From contig SSNP01000194.1 of NCBI GenBank assembly GCA_006937955.1, forward strand, positions 298,861 through 362,860: DNA of 64,000 nt, written 5' to 3'. Numbering within the stretch: position 1 is the first letter of the stretch; every line of letters starts with the position of its first letter. Shown piece by piece: positions 1 to 11,500 of the stretch. The notes under the pieces are model-generated. The model worked only from the letters and a program-made list of their open reading frames with translations. It was not told where the DNA came from and made no database searches. Both the position numbers and the translations under genes were made by a program. The stretch is from Pachypanchax playfairii (Eukaryota > Chordata > Actinopteri > Cyprinodontiformes > Aplocheilidae).

Positions 1-2273
1 AGCTGCAGGTTTATGAGAAACACAACAACCTGCTGCATGGAAGCAAGAAAAAGAAGTAAGATACTAATACATGATACCTTGTATTTACCTTCTGTATGTT
101 TCCATTTCTACAAACAACAACTTACTTTATTTCAGGAATAAGATTGTAAGTAAGGAGTTCATGAGGAAATACATCCATATCGCCAAGGCTGTAACGCCAG
201 TGCTGACGGAGGAGGCAGCCAATCATATTGCAGAGGAGTATTCGAGGCTGAGGAGCCAGGAGCAGCTGGGATCCGATATTGCAAGGGTCAGTAAGAGCCG
301 CAATGCTCACAAGCCTTGAAGTTCCAGACAAATACTGGTTTTATATGTAAATAAAACTTCTTCTCCCTCCATTCAGACCTCTCCTGTGACGGCCCGTACT
401 CTGGAGACCCTGATCCGCCTTTCCACAGCGCATGCTAAGGCCCGTATGAGCAAAGCGGTGGAGCTGGAGGACACGGAAGTTGCAGTTGAGCTTGTCCAGT
501 TTGCCTACTTTAAAAAGGTTTGTTCATTTTAAGGCTGCAGTCGACCAAAGTCCTGTCCTGCGCAACGATTAATCTACTAAAAGAAAAAAAAAAAAAGACA
601 CAATGTTTTGTATTTTGATTGAATATTTATGAAACAACAAAAAACATCAGTAATACATAAAACTACAATAATAATAATTGATATTTGATAATTAAGTGAT
701 TTTTATTTTTTTCTACTGCAAAGTGAGGAGATCTGTCTGACGTCTATAGTGACAGTCGCGCACCTGACCACACCACACGCTACAAAAAATATAACTGTTA
801 AAACTGCTGGACATTTTGTCGACTATAGCTAAAACAAGCAACGTTCTAACTGAAAACTACCTACAATATACTCCTTACTGAGCGTGAAGCAGCATCCATG
901 CATTGCGCAGCCAGACACAGGTGCAGTTCCCGGGTGTTATACAATGTGCTAAACTGTGGCGCTAATACAAAATGGCCTAAATTAAAGCATTTAAAGTTGG
1001 GGATTAAACATAGGCTTATTATATTTAGTATAAAGTAATTTATAACTGTTTGTAAAGGAATAAACATCAAGGAGTAAATCTATGAAAATTTATTTTATTA
1101 GTGGAAAAAATACGTGACTGCTCGACCAATGAGAATGTCAGTTGACTAAGACGGCATCGACCGATTAGTCGACTAAACGACTAAAGTTGACAGCCCTAAT
1201 CATTTATTTATTTAGTCACCTGGATTTATCCCAGCCAGCTGTGGAGCACAAGACCTCTCTGTAACATTAACGTTGCTGTGCAGGTTCTCGAGAAGGAGAA
1301 GAAGCGCACGAGACAAGATCAGGAATCTGGATCGGAGGAAGACGAGGATGAGGAGGCAGCTCCCACACAGCGTTCACAGAGAACCCGAAAGAGGTAACAC
1401 CATGCAAGCGCCATGCAGAAGGGAAATAAAAATCAGGTATTGTTTATTTCAATAAAATGTTCTAAAACTGTTTCTCATACCCTGTAGGGGGCGTAGTGGC
1501 TCTGAAAGCGGCACACCCTATAGCCCATATGACTTCAGTGAAGAACAAGATGTCCCTGAAAGTAAGTGTTTGTTTTATCGTCTCTACATCACGGCAGCGT
1601 TTCGAGCTTCACAGAAAATGTTCCACTCTTCATATACATAGTTTGAACCTTTTAAACTAAATACAGATGGACTTCAGTCTTAAGTTGTTTTGCATGATAG
1701 AAGATTTACTGAAATAAATTGATGTTGACGTATGTACTTTAGTTTCTCAAAAATACCGAGATAAAGTTCATCCTTCAAGCTCAAAAGGTTTAAACTTCTC
1801 ACTTCCTTTGTAGATGTAATAGGTTCATCTATTTTCTCATTTTGGCCTCTTTGTAGTTCAGACCGGCACCCCAAAACCAGCTAAACCACAAGGTGAGGAG
1901 GAGCCCATGGACGCCACATCACAGGCTGAAGACGCTGAGCTGTCAGCTGACAGGTGGGTGTCTAATCTCTAAAATCAACTGATTTAATCACTAACTCATG
2001 TTTTAGTATCGAGGGTGAGGGTCTGTGCAGAGTGTTGCGGTATGTAACTGGATGTTTCTGGTTTCCTCCACCAGGTTGAAGGAGTTCAAGTCATCGTTGT
2101 TTGTGGTTTTCCAGTCTGCTCATGCTCAGTCGGTTAAGATGACGAAGCTGATGGACGACATCAACAAGGAGTGTGAGAACCGTTTCACAGAGGCGGAGGT
2201 GCGAGCCGGCTTGGCTCGCATGCAGGATGATAACCAGGTCATGGTTGCTGATGACATAATCTTCCTCATCTGA
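1..2273 (+). CDS. mcm3: mcm3, DNA replication licensing helicase subunit, C-terminal exons (5' end outside window)
   Basis: MCM3 is one of six subunits of the MCM2-7 ring, the replicative helicase loaded at origins in the nucleus. Seven coding exons are read: 1-55 (partial), 136-286, 377-517, 1284-1393, 1488-1561, 1857-1953 and 2075-2273, all with GT-AG introns and consistent phases. The protein runs from LQVYEKHNNLLHGSKKKK through YIHIAKAVTPVLTEEAA and SPVTARTLETLIRL (end of the AAA+ lid and helical region), then FAYFKKVLEKEKK. A low-complexity acidic and basic linker follows (GSEEDEDEEA, RTRKRGRSG), which is the usual place of the nuclear localisation signal. The protein ends in the winged-helix tail MQDDNQVMVADDIIFLI. 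This order and ending match vertebrate MCM3. The N-terminal domain, Walker A/B and most of the ATPase lie upstream of position 1. Intron 3 (518-1283) holds a repeat. The identification is firm; exon ends are inferred from splice sites. Confidence 0.96.
531..1200. repeat. Degenerate hAT-like insertion in mcm3 intron 3
   Basis: The left part (GGCTGCAGTCGAC...) and the right end (GTTGACAGCCCTAAT) are imperfect inverted copies rich in GTCGACTAA-type motifs. The flanks TTCATTTT and ATCATTTA match at 6 of 8 bases, which could be a worn 8-bp hAT target duplication. There is no coding capacity. Both class and limits are uncertain. Confidence 0.35.
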
Positions 2274-2438
2274 GGGAGGAGGAAGATAGACTGTTTGACA
2301 AAATATAAAATATACACAACATGATAGAATGTTGACTGCTTCAGAGTCATATTCAGTGGTGTGTCACCTTCTTTGTCTTGATTTTGTATATAGTTACGTT
2401 TTGCTATGAATAAGTGTAGGTTTTTGTTGAGGGGAAAA

Positions 2439-2444
2439 AATAAA
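2439..2444 (+). promoter_or_regulatory. mcm3: mcm3 polyadenylation signal
   Basis: AATAAA lies 166 bases after the mcm3 stop codon and is the first canonical hexamer downstream. A short 3' UTR is therefore likely. Cleavage would fall near 2460; the site itself is inferred. Confidence 0.6.
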
Positions 2445-2461
2445 ATATTTAGGAATACCAT

Positions 2462-3622
2462 GTTTGGTCTCTTGGTTTTACATCCTATTCATTATTAATT
2501 AAATGTATTTATTAATACCACATTTGGCAGTAAATGATAAGCAGATAAATTGATCTCATAAGATGTTTTCTGTCAGCCTTTAACACATAATTCAACTTTT
2601 GTTGTATATTACATATTTCTTTAATGCATCAAAATATGTAAAAATTAAAGTCATCTTGAACAAGATATACTTAACCTTATATTGAGTAATTTATCAATTT
2701 CTGAAGATGAAACGATGCTTGTTCAGGGAAAAGGTTGATGTGATTTATAGTATTAAGTTCATTTAATTCTTTTATGTTGTGTGCAACTTAAATTACTCTA
2801 AGAAATTAGTTTTAGTAATAAAGTGAGTGATATTAATACAATTTCCTCAATATTAAATGGAATAACAAAAAACTCAATTTAATTATGGCTGCCATAACAC
2901 GTTAATTTTATATTCCTTTGTATCTTTTACATGCATTTCAAAGGAACGACCATTATTTTATATAAATTTCATAATATAAAAAAGCCACTGCATATCTGAT
3001 GCAGTTAATTTGGTCAGTGGTCTTTCATTTCTGTGGCAGAAAAGTCAGCTAGAAAAAATATGGAGAGGAATTTTGAGATTTCTCCGAAAAAAATTGTCAC
3101 TTGGTGAAACATCTTCCTGCCTTGATATGTGTTTACGAGAAGTGTTTATACCCTTACTGAATCCTTACCTCACACTGTGTGGGTGCCAAATTCTTCTCCA
3201 CTCTTACACTGATTGTGAAATCTGTTTGGTTTCCTTCATCGTCATGTATTTGCGTCATGTATTTACATAGGTTTGTGCATGAATTCAGCAGCCCTTAGTT
3301 TTATCTTCAGTTTGATAAAAGTCATGTTAACTGACTGAAAGTATGACTGTATATCTACAATCTAATACTTTTTATAAAATAAAAAAAAGTACATAGCAAA
3401 ATGTGTCAACACTTGAGACACTTAGGGCGACACTGACACCCACATTTGATACAAATCACTGGAAAAAAACCAAAGACAATCTTCCACTTTCACTCTACAT
3501 ATAATAAGATGTAGTTTTAGTTTTTCATTTTATTGCAGAAGGTTTTAGGTTAGGTTAGGTTAGCTCAGGTTTAAGTGATTCTTTTGCTTGTTGGTACTGA
3601 ACATTTTTTGGGTTTTAATACA
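2462..3622. other. Intergenic AT-rich stretch
   Basis: I see no gene, RNA or recognisable transposon. There is a short run of TTAGGT-like units near 3546-3563, too short to be called telomeric. Confidence 0.5.
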
Positions 3623-3624
3623 TA

Positions 3625-4875
3625 CACTATATTACCAAAAGTATTCACTCACCCATTCAAATGATCAGAATCAGGTGTCCTAATCACTTGGCCTGGCCAC
3701 AGGTGTATAAAGTCAAGCACTCAGGCATGCAGACTGTGAAGCAAGACATTTGTGAAAGAATGGGCCGCTCTCAGGAGCTCAGTGAATTCCAGCGTGGAAC
3801 TGTCATAGGATGCCACCTGTGCAACTAATCCAGTCGTGAAATTTCCTCACTCCTAAATATTCCACAGTCAACTGTCAGCTCTATTATAACAAAATGGAAG
3901 CGTTTGGGAACAACAGCAACTCAGCCACGAAGTGGTAGGCCACGTAAAGTGACGGAGAGGGGTCAGCGGATGCTGAAGCGCATAGTGCAAAGAGGTCGCC
4001 GACTTTCTGCACAGTCAGTTGCTACAGAGCTACAAACTTCATGTGACCTTCAGATTAGCCCAAGTACAGTACGCAGAGAGCTTCATGGAATGGGTTTCCA
4101 TGGCCGAGGAGCTGCAGAAAAAGCCACACATCACCAAGTGCAATGCAAAGCGTCGGATGCAATGGTGTAAAGCATGCCGCCACTGGCCTCTAGAGCAGTG
4201 GAGACGCATTCTCTGGAGTGATAAATCACGCTTTTCCATTTGGCAATCTGATGGACGGGTCTGGGTTTGGAAGTTGCCAGGAGAACGGTACATTTCAGAC
4301 TGCATTGTGCCGACTGTGAAATTTGGTGGAGGAGGAATTATGGTGTGGGGTTGTTTTTCAGGAGCTGGGCTTGGCCCCTTAGTTCCAGTGAAAGGAACTT
4401 TGAATGCTTCAGGATACCAAAGCATTTTGGACAATTCCATGCTTCCAACCTTGTGGGAACAGTTTGGAGCGGGCCCCTTCCTCTTCCAACATGACTGTGC
4501 ACCAGTGCACAAAACAAGGTCCATAAAGACATGGATGACAGAGTCTGGTGTGGATGAACATGACTGGCCTGCACAGAGTCCTGACCTGAACCCGATGGAA
4601 CACCTTTAGGATGAATTGGAGCGGAGACTGAGAGCCAGGCCTTCTCGACCAACATCAGTGTGTGACCTCACCAATGCACTTTTGGAAGAATGGTCAAAAA
4701 TCCCTATAAACACTCTCCTCAACCTTGTGGACAGCCTTCCCAGAAGAGTTGAAGCTGTAATAGCTGCAAAAGGTGGACCGACATCATATTGAACTCTATG
4801 GGTTAGGAATGGGATGGCACTTCAGTTCATAGTATGAGTAAAGGCAGGTGAGCGAATACTTTTGGTAATATAGTG
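3625..4875 (+). mobile_element. Tc1-type transposon, complete ends, dead transposase
   Basis: The inverted termini are CACTATATTACCAAAAGTAT at 3625 and their complement ending at 4875. Each is flanked by TA (3623-3624 and 4876-4877), the Tc1/mariner target duplication. Total length is 1,251 bp. The left end reads ATTCACTCACC and the mirrored right end ATTCGCTCACC, so the termini differ slightly. The transposase pseudogene fills the interior. A related, more decayed copy lies on the minus strand in a stmn4 intron at about 21755-22400. Confidence 0.93.
3760..4792 (+). pseudogene. Tc1 transposase pseudogene (DD34E)
   Basis: The start is ATG at 3760 (MGRSQELSEFQRG). A paired helix-turn-helix region and a GRPRK motif (SGRPRKVTERGQ) are followed by the DDE core: ILWSDKSRFS (first D), FQHDCAPVHK (second D) and PDLNPMEHL (E). 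Exactly 34 residues lie between the second and third acidic residues, so the family is DD34E. Three lesions are visible: an in-frame TAA at 3826-3828, one extra A in an A-run near 4118 that shifts from frame 1 to frame 2, and TAG at 4607-4609 where Trp is expected after MEHL. The reading frame then continues to TGA at 4790-4792. It is therefore inactive. Confidence 0.92.
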
Positions 4876-4929
4876 TATTTTTGAGAACACATCTGTTCTC
4901 CCATTGAACAGTAATGTGGCCTAAATCAA

Positions 4930-5135
4930 CTGTAAAGAGGACAGTAGTAAGAGAAAAGGTGGAGGGCTGGCAGTGTTTGTTAATGATAGACGTTGTAACA
5001 TGGGGAACATCAAGATTACGAAAACTTTGCTGCAAGGACATTGAGTTGCTAGCTGTTAGTTCGAGGACAACTTCTCTGCCGAGTGATTTCTTCCATGTTT
5101 TCATAATAGCTGCAAAATGGGTCCCACTTGGGAGT
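4930..5135 (+). pseudogene. LINE endonuclease fragment
   Basis: Conceptual translation gives GLAVFVNDRRCN followed by CCKDIELLAVSSRTTSLPSDF. This matches the apurinic-type endonuclease stretch (G-G-hydrophobic-AV-F-N-x-R ... IELLAV) of teleost L2/Rex-like non-LTR retrotransposons. A comparable segment occurs on the minus strand near 16830-17000. Only about 200 bp is recognisable. Confidence 0.65.
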
Positions 5136-5344
5136 TATTGGCTCATCAATTCTACTCCAGCAGTGGTTATCAACCAGTGGACACCATATTCCAATGCCAG
5201 ACCATTTAGTCACCCACGGTGAACTCTCGCCCAGTGTTGAACTTCCTACGTGTATTTTTTTTATTTTCATATTATCCTTATGAAGTAATTATCTACTGTG
5301 CTCTTTCATAGCTTTCCTCTTTTATGGGACTGTTTCCTGTGGAT

Positions 5345-5674
5345 ACCCTGAGGGGGTCTGCATCAGGCAAATGGTGGTCACACCAGATACTGACTGGTTT
5401 TCTGCATCCCCAGACTCCCCCAATAAAACAAAATTGAACATTTCAGAGTGGCCTTTTATTATGGCCAGTCGAAGGCACACCTGTGCAATAATTATGCTGT
5501 CTAATCAGCATCTTGATATGGCACGCCTTCGAGGTGGGATGGAGAACTGCTCACTATAACAGATTTAGACAGATTTTTGAACAATATTTGAGAGATTGTT
5601 ATTTTGTGTAAAGTGTTTTCGATCTTTGAGTTCATCCCATCAAAAACAAGTGTTGCATTTATATTTTTGTTCAT
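5345..5674. repeat. Dispersed fish repeat fragment ending in ATATTTTTGTTCA
   Basis: The segment runs from GGTCACACCAGATACTGACT through GCACACCTGTGCAATAATTA and CAGATTTAGACAGATTTTTG to the terminus TGTTGCATTTATATTTTTGT near 5674. From memory this pattern matches a DNA-transposon-derived repeat common in teleost genomes, whose ends read AACAAAAATATAAAYGCAAC. The internal part is shortened. Superfamily not assigned. Confidence 0.5.
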
Positions 5675-5675
5675 T

Positions 5676-6059
5676 ATGCTTACATCCTGTGAAGATGCAC
5701 AGTACTGCTGCTATTCTAAATTAATTGCCAATTCATTCCACCAGCTACCATCTTCATAATTGACAACATAACTTTCGTTCCCTGTCTGGACTCGTTTCTT
5801 TGTCTTCTGGTTGGCTTCTTGGCTCTTATGAATCCAGTCAATCCTGAACAAATCTGCAAAAGAAAGATAAGTAAGCAACACTCCCCAGCATCATTCACTC
5901 CGATTCAGTCGCTGAGCCTTCGCTAACTGGCCTGTACTCTGTTCTCAGGGTTGGATCCCTCCTAGTATGCTCTCTGCTGTAAACTGTTATTTATATGAGT
6001 TGTTTTACTTACTTTCCCAGTTTCTGGGTTAAGCTAATTTTGAGTCCTGTTTTTCCTAA
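5676..6059. other. Unassigned stretch beside a gypsy relic
   Basis: It could be decayed gag sequence continuous with the protease scrap at 6060, but no motif supports this firmly. Confidence 0.3.
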
Positions 6060-6330
6060 CCACTATGATAGAACAGTGTGGCCTAATCTCAACAAGGCAT
6101 TCCAGTTCTCTCCAGGTTCTGGTAGATTATGGGGCAAAACAAACCTTCTGGATCAAAGTGTAGCTCTTTATTTCCAGTGAGGAGGTTTCACTCCTGTGGG
6201 AGTCTTGGCACTTGATGAACAATTACTCTGTACCATCAATCATAGCACTAAAACCTTTCAACCTATTTTATCGGGCAACCACAGTAATGAATTGGCTGGA
6301 CTCAAATTCCACAGACGGGAAACAAAATGG
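6060..6330 (+). pseudogene. Ty3/gypsy retrotransposon protease fragment
   Basis: With one in-frame stop, the translation reads GKTNLLDQSVALYFQ, then VLALDEQLLCTINHSTKTFQ and PILSGNHSNELAGLKFH. This is the retropepsin neighbourhood of fish gypsy elements (S-G-A-x-x-N-L-L-D-Q, ... GNHSEEL). The catalytic D-S/T-G is replaced by decayed sequence just upstream of LLDQ. No LTR is linked to it. Confidence 0.7.
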
Positions 6331-6599
6331 CATTTTAAAAAGGGTTATTGACACGGAATGGAACATTACGAAAGTTCCTCTGGTGGCAGAGCTGACAATT
6401 GTTAGTCCAATTATTTCAAAGTGAAAATACAGATAATCCTTTTAACTAGGATTTAATCCAATTCCAAAATAAAAATCTATTAATCAAGTACCAGTCAGAT
6501 ATCTTTGTGAGTATTAAAAATTGACAAACTCTGGCTTACAAAATCAGGTGGAGACATGTTTGTTCACTCGTTGATCGTCTGTCTGTCTATCTGAAAATA

Positions 6600-7440
6600 A
6601 AGATATAGATGAAAATGAAGGTTTGCCTAGAAAGAAAAGTATAGATAAGCACATTAAGAGTAAAAGCTATAAGATCATCTCCAAGCAGCTAGATGTTCCT
6701 GTGACTACAGTTGCACATATTATTCAGAAATTTCCATAGGACTGTAGCCAACCTCCCTGGATGCGGCCGCAGGAGGAAAATTGATGACAAATCAAAGAGA
6801 CGGATAATCTGAATGGTAACAAAAGAACCCAGAAAGACTTCTAAAGAGATCCAGTTTGAAGTTCATGCTCAAGGAACATCAGTGTCAGATCATACCATCC
6901 GTTATTGTTTGAGTCAAAATGGATTACATGGGAGATGAGCAAGGAGGAGATCATTGTTGAAAACAAATCATAAAAAAGCCAGAATGGAATATGCCAATCT
7001 ACATGTTGACAAACCACTAAGCTTCTGGGAGAATGTCCTATGGACAGATGAGACAAAAATTAATTTTTTTTGCCAAGGCACATCAGCTCTATGATCAAGA
7101 AAAGAACGCTGTCCCTACTGTGAAACATGGAGAAGACTTTTATGTTCTGGGGCTGCATGTGGCACAGGGTGTCTTGAATCTGTGCATGGTACAATGAAAA
7201 CTCAAGACGATCAAGGGACTCTAGAGAGAAAAATATTAAGTTAGGGGTACCATCACTTTTGTCCAGGCCTCTTCCATGAGTTTATTTATTTTTTAATAAT
7301 TCAGTTGAATCATGGTTGATAAGCAATGTCTGACTTTCATGGAATTTTTATTTATTATTGCTTTAGTCAGATTAAAGTTATGTCTGTGACCATTGTGAGT
7401 TTTCCTTTCATTGACTGAAGGATAACAACAGTTTTGTGAA
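6600..7440 (+). mobile_element. Decayed Tc1-like element (second family)
   Basis: Fragments of a Tc1 transposase are seen: SYKIISKQLDVPVTTVAHII (helix-turn-helix), then FWENVLWTDETKI (first catalytic D) and TVKHGE. Frames are broken many times, and the second and third catalytic residues are deleted after about 7230. The 3' part matches the usual Tc1 tail: GGGGTACCATCACTTTTGTC, a long AT-rich stretch and CTGTGACCATTGTGAGTTTT. No clean terminal repeat remains on the left. Confidence 0.8.
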
Positions 7441-8574
7441 TTATTCTACTCTGCTTTAGCATCCAAAAACTGCCAGGCAAGGCTGAATGTGGATTTTAGT
7501 TAAATGTGATTCATGAGTAAATAGTGGAAACACTATTTAGTTTTTTATTTTCCCCGTTTCGATACTTAATGATTTCTCTCATTCTGTGTGTGTGGGACAA
7601 ACCGTTGAGTGGGGCCAACTGTACCTATTGGCACATCTCTAGCTGAGAAACCTTGTCTCTTTGGTTCAGAACAGCTGTTTGTTGGGCCTAAACTCATATG
7701 ATGTGTTAGAGCTGAAGATGTTATCTCCGTGCTTGCTATGCTATGCTGATTTATTACCAGAAAAACTGTCAGCATTTCCTTGACCTACATTTTTTTTACT
7801 GTTTCGGGAGTGTGTAGGTGTAGCGACAAGCATATTGTTGTAAATGAGTCATGTAATAAAAAAGACAAGTCAGAATAACCAAAATCATTTTCCTAATGTG
7901 ATTTTTTTTAAATAAAACATTTGATTGAAAGAACACGTTTCTAAAAAGGTAAGTCAGTTTGATTGGCAGTATTTTTTATTGTATTTTATTTTTAGACACA
8001 TACGTCCAAGTAAGGCCTGTTTTTGAAAAAAAAATCCTAATCACTTGTTTCGTTTTTTTTGGCTAATTAGAAAAAGATTCTGCAATCTGGCTTTTAAAGT
8101 GATGTAAGATTGTTCAAAATAAGTTGCACTTTTCCCCTTGAAAAAAGTTTTTTCTCATAAAGAGAAGACTAAGAGGAAGTGAACCACGTTGACTGTTTGA
8201 AGTTGAGCTACAGAAGTTGTTTGTGGGAAAAACATTTTTACACTTTTGACAAGTTCATGGAGGTGTTAATGATGTTTAACTTTCACACAGGAGAACTTTG
8301 ATCCTTAAGATGAGAAATTTGCAGACCCAGGTGGATGAAGAGATGAACTGAAGTGGAGATGCAGAAGTAAAAAAAATGATAGAAAACACACCCACACCCA
8401 AACTCACATTATTTTACTATCAGTAAAATACATGGTGGAAATGCACTGCACATTGTTGACAACACACTGAGAGCATTTGTCTGCATTTAAACACTGCTTG
8501 AGAATAAACCCAGTGTTACTGCGCAGGCGGGACTCACAGTTGAAGCTGGACCCTGAAACAGACACAACACAGTT
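7441..8574. other. Intergenic and putative il17a/f upstream region
   Basis: No gene or clear repeat is seen. It should include the il17a/f promoter and 5' UTR just before 8575, but I cannot point to a convincing TATA box or NF-kB site. Confidence 0.4.
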
Positions 8575-11500
8575 ATGCTGCTGGTGAGTCAGACTTATTT
8601 ACTTTATCTTTACTTTGATAATTTCCCATAATAGATTACAGAGTGAAATGAAGGCTTTTATAATGGTGCTGCATATTTTTCACGTCAGTTAACAAACCTT
8701 TATTTAAAAGCCCTTTTCCTTGCTGTTGTTGCCTCCTTTAGGTTTTGAGGGTTTTTCTTTTGCTTGGTTTGTTCTCTCTGCTGCATGCCAGCAAGAAACA
8801 GCTAAAGCAGGACACTAGACGAAGGGAAAGGACTGTCAGACTGGTTTTGGATCATTCAGTGAAGTCTTACTTTGACAGCACATCTGGTTCAGACATTGCC
8901 AGCATGTCTATGTCACCGTGGACCTACAAGTGAGCCATCGCCATTGAATGAATCTTTTATTTTTTATTAAAATCGAACCTATGTACTCAAGAATTCATAG
9001 TAAATGTTTCCTTTTATTTCACAGTTTTTTTTGTCCCTGTCACTGTCAGAATTAAAGACAAACGGTATTCAATACAAGTTCTTTTTTATAACCAGATCGA
9101 AGTTAGTTTAATGGGTGATTAGACCCTAAAAACAACACTTCTCAAAAAATCAAGATGCTGTTATGCTAATAACATTTTGTTGTCTTCTTGAACAATATTT
9201 AAAATCTGCAACAAATTACACACTTCTCTTTGAACACATTAACTTTATTGTGTATTCTGATATCGTGAGCAAAATGACCTTCCTGGATTTGTCTTGGATC
9301 TTGATGCACAATTCAGTTCAGCTAAAACTGAAGAAATGTGATTAATTCTTCTCAGACAGGATCTACTGACAAATTTAGACGGTTTTGCAGCAAATTTCGG
9401 CATGGTTTTAAATGAACTCTGAACTTTGTGGGTTTTTTCAGATCTGCTTTTATCATCACATGACAGCAAAATAAGCCTTTTTCTCTCCGAGTCACTGAAA
9501 TAAACTATGTATTGCTTTATTTTTGAGTGCAGTTACTGGCTCTTACTTCAGATTTGATGTCCCTCATGCTGCAGTACATAGGCTGTCATGGCTCCTTAGG
9601 TTCTAAGAAAGGAGTTATTTATTTTATATTAGTTTGCATTGCTTTTTGTTTTGTTTTTTCCTTGCTTCTATTTGCTTAAATAGTTTACTGAAAATTTGAG
9701 AGTTACAAACTTCTATGGTTCTGAATGTACTTTATGCACATTTTTAAACATTTATATAAAAATTAAATTCATGTATCTTGTTGCAGTTTTGTTTGTCATT
9801 TTTATTTTGTTTTGTGGTAGTTTGTTTTTTTTCTATTCTGTATTCTGTATGCACGACTAATGTATAAATGTGAATAAATACACTAGAAGTAAGTAAATAA
9901 ATAAGTAAAATGCAAATATTTACTTACTCACTAGACGTGCATAAAATGATATACAGTAATGGTCATTTTTTTCTTATTTCTATTTTCCCACAGGCACACA
10001 GTTAATAATTCTCGGGTACCCAGACAGATTTCACAGGCTGAGTGTCTGACTTCGGGCTGTCTGAACCTTCATAACAACAAAGAGGATTCAAATCTGAAGG
10101 CTGAACCTATAAAATTTCAGACCCTGGTCCTCTACAGGTGAGCTGAAAAGTGACGCCTTCTTCTCTGTTTTGCCTGTAGTTTTATTATTAGAGCAGGATT
10201 ATTTTTTGTGCACAAAAAAATAAGAAATTAGATGGGTAGTTTGGAAGGTATTTCTCACTTTTTTTTATGCTTTTTCTGTAGAGCCAGCCTGTCACTGTAT
10301 TAAGCATTAAGAATAGTGTATAGTTTTGCTTAGATTGAAAAGACATGGCAATCATGCGGGTTAAGAAAAGGCTACTATATCTTGGAAGCCAAAAAATAGA
10401 GGGAACATGAGCTGGTGACACAGAGTGTAACTAACAACAGATCACGAAAAATAAAAGAAAAATCCTCAACTCAATGCATAAAAAAAAATACAAACAAAAG
10501 AAACTTGAACTGAACTGGGAAAACAAACCAACAACGATTAGTCATTGGAAAAAACTAGAAACAGAAAGAATAACTTAAAGAGGCCATTGCACACAAATTC
10601 TGTGACTTTGTGGTTATTTCTTAAGTATTAACCTGTAATATGAAACATTTTATATCTAGAAAAACGTCAGGAAACACTGATTAACAGACGTTTCAATCTC
10701 TCTGCGTCAAAATTCAGCTGGTTCCGTCAGGCTTCAGACAGCAGCTCATTAATACTCATTATTCGAATTTGCTGGACTCAGACTGGCTAACAAACTAGCC
10801 TATGAGAGCAAGGCATACTGTTTCCTGCCCCGCTGTACATGGCAACAGGACACGTAGACTCTTCCGGTTTGCTACGTCTTACGGTACAGCTTTTAGCTAG
10901 CAGCATGCTAGGCGTGATTTCAACTGCGGGAGCTGATGAATACTAACAAGCAAAGGAGCTGTGACGAAAAAAATACAGGCCGTTCAAACTCGGGAGAACT
11001 TGGGTGTTATCGCCACCTGCGTAGTTTGAGAGATAAAAACTGAAAGAGAAGTTGTTGACCTGTTTTCACACCCACTATGAAGGTAAGAACACCTGTGGAG
11101 CTAAAATATTCAACAGAAACCTCAGAAAAAACGTTTTTAATGGAATGGCCTCTTTAAACACAAGGAACTAGAAAGCAAGGATTAATAAGAATTAAACACA
11201 AATAAACATTAACCCAAGTATTAAAAATACACTATGAAAACACAGAGGCAAAAAGTCAAAGAGTAATCTGACAGTAAGACATGGCAACCACTAGAGAAAA
11301 CCCAGTTCTCCTTCAGAAGGAAAACACTCAAATATTGCAAAAACTAGGAAAAAAAAAAGATAAACATTAATTGTAACAAAAATGAAACATGAAAAACAAC
11401 CAGAATTCCCTAAAATCCATTCAAAGTGTTTTTTGTCTGTTTCTTGATTACATTTCACCTTTCACACAAAAGGCTTATTTAGTTCAGATCATAATTTGGA

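Noticed and set aside
3010..3270. 86-codon plus-strand ORF
   Set aside because: No domain, AT-rich low-information residues, no splice or promoter context; a chance ORF.
3540..3570. TTAGGT repeats suggesting an interstitial telomere
   Set aside because: Only a few degenerate units and the unit is not TTAGGG.
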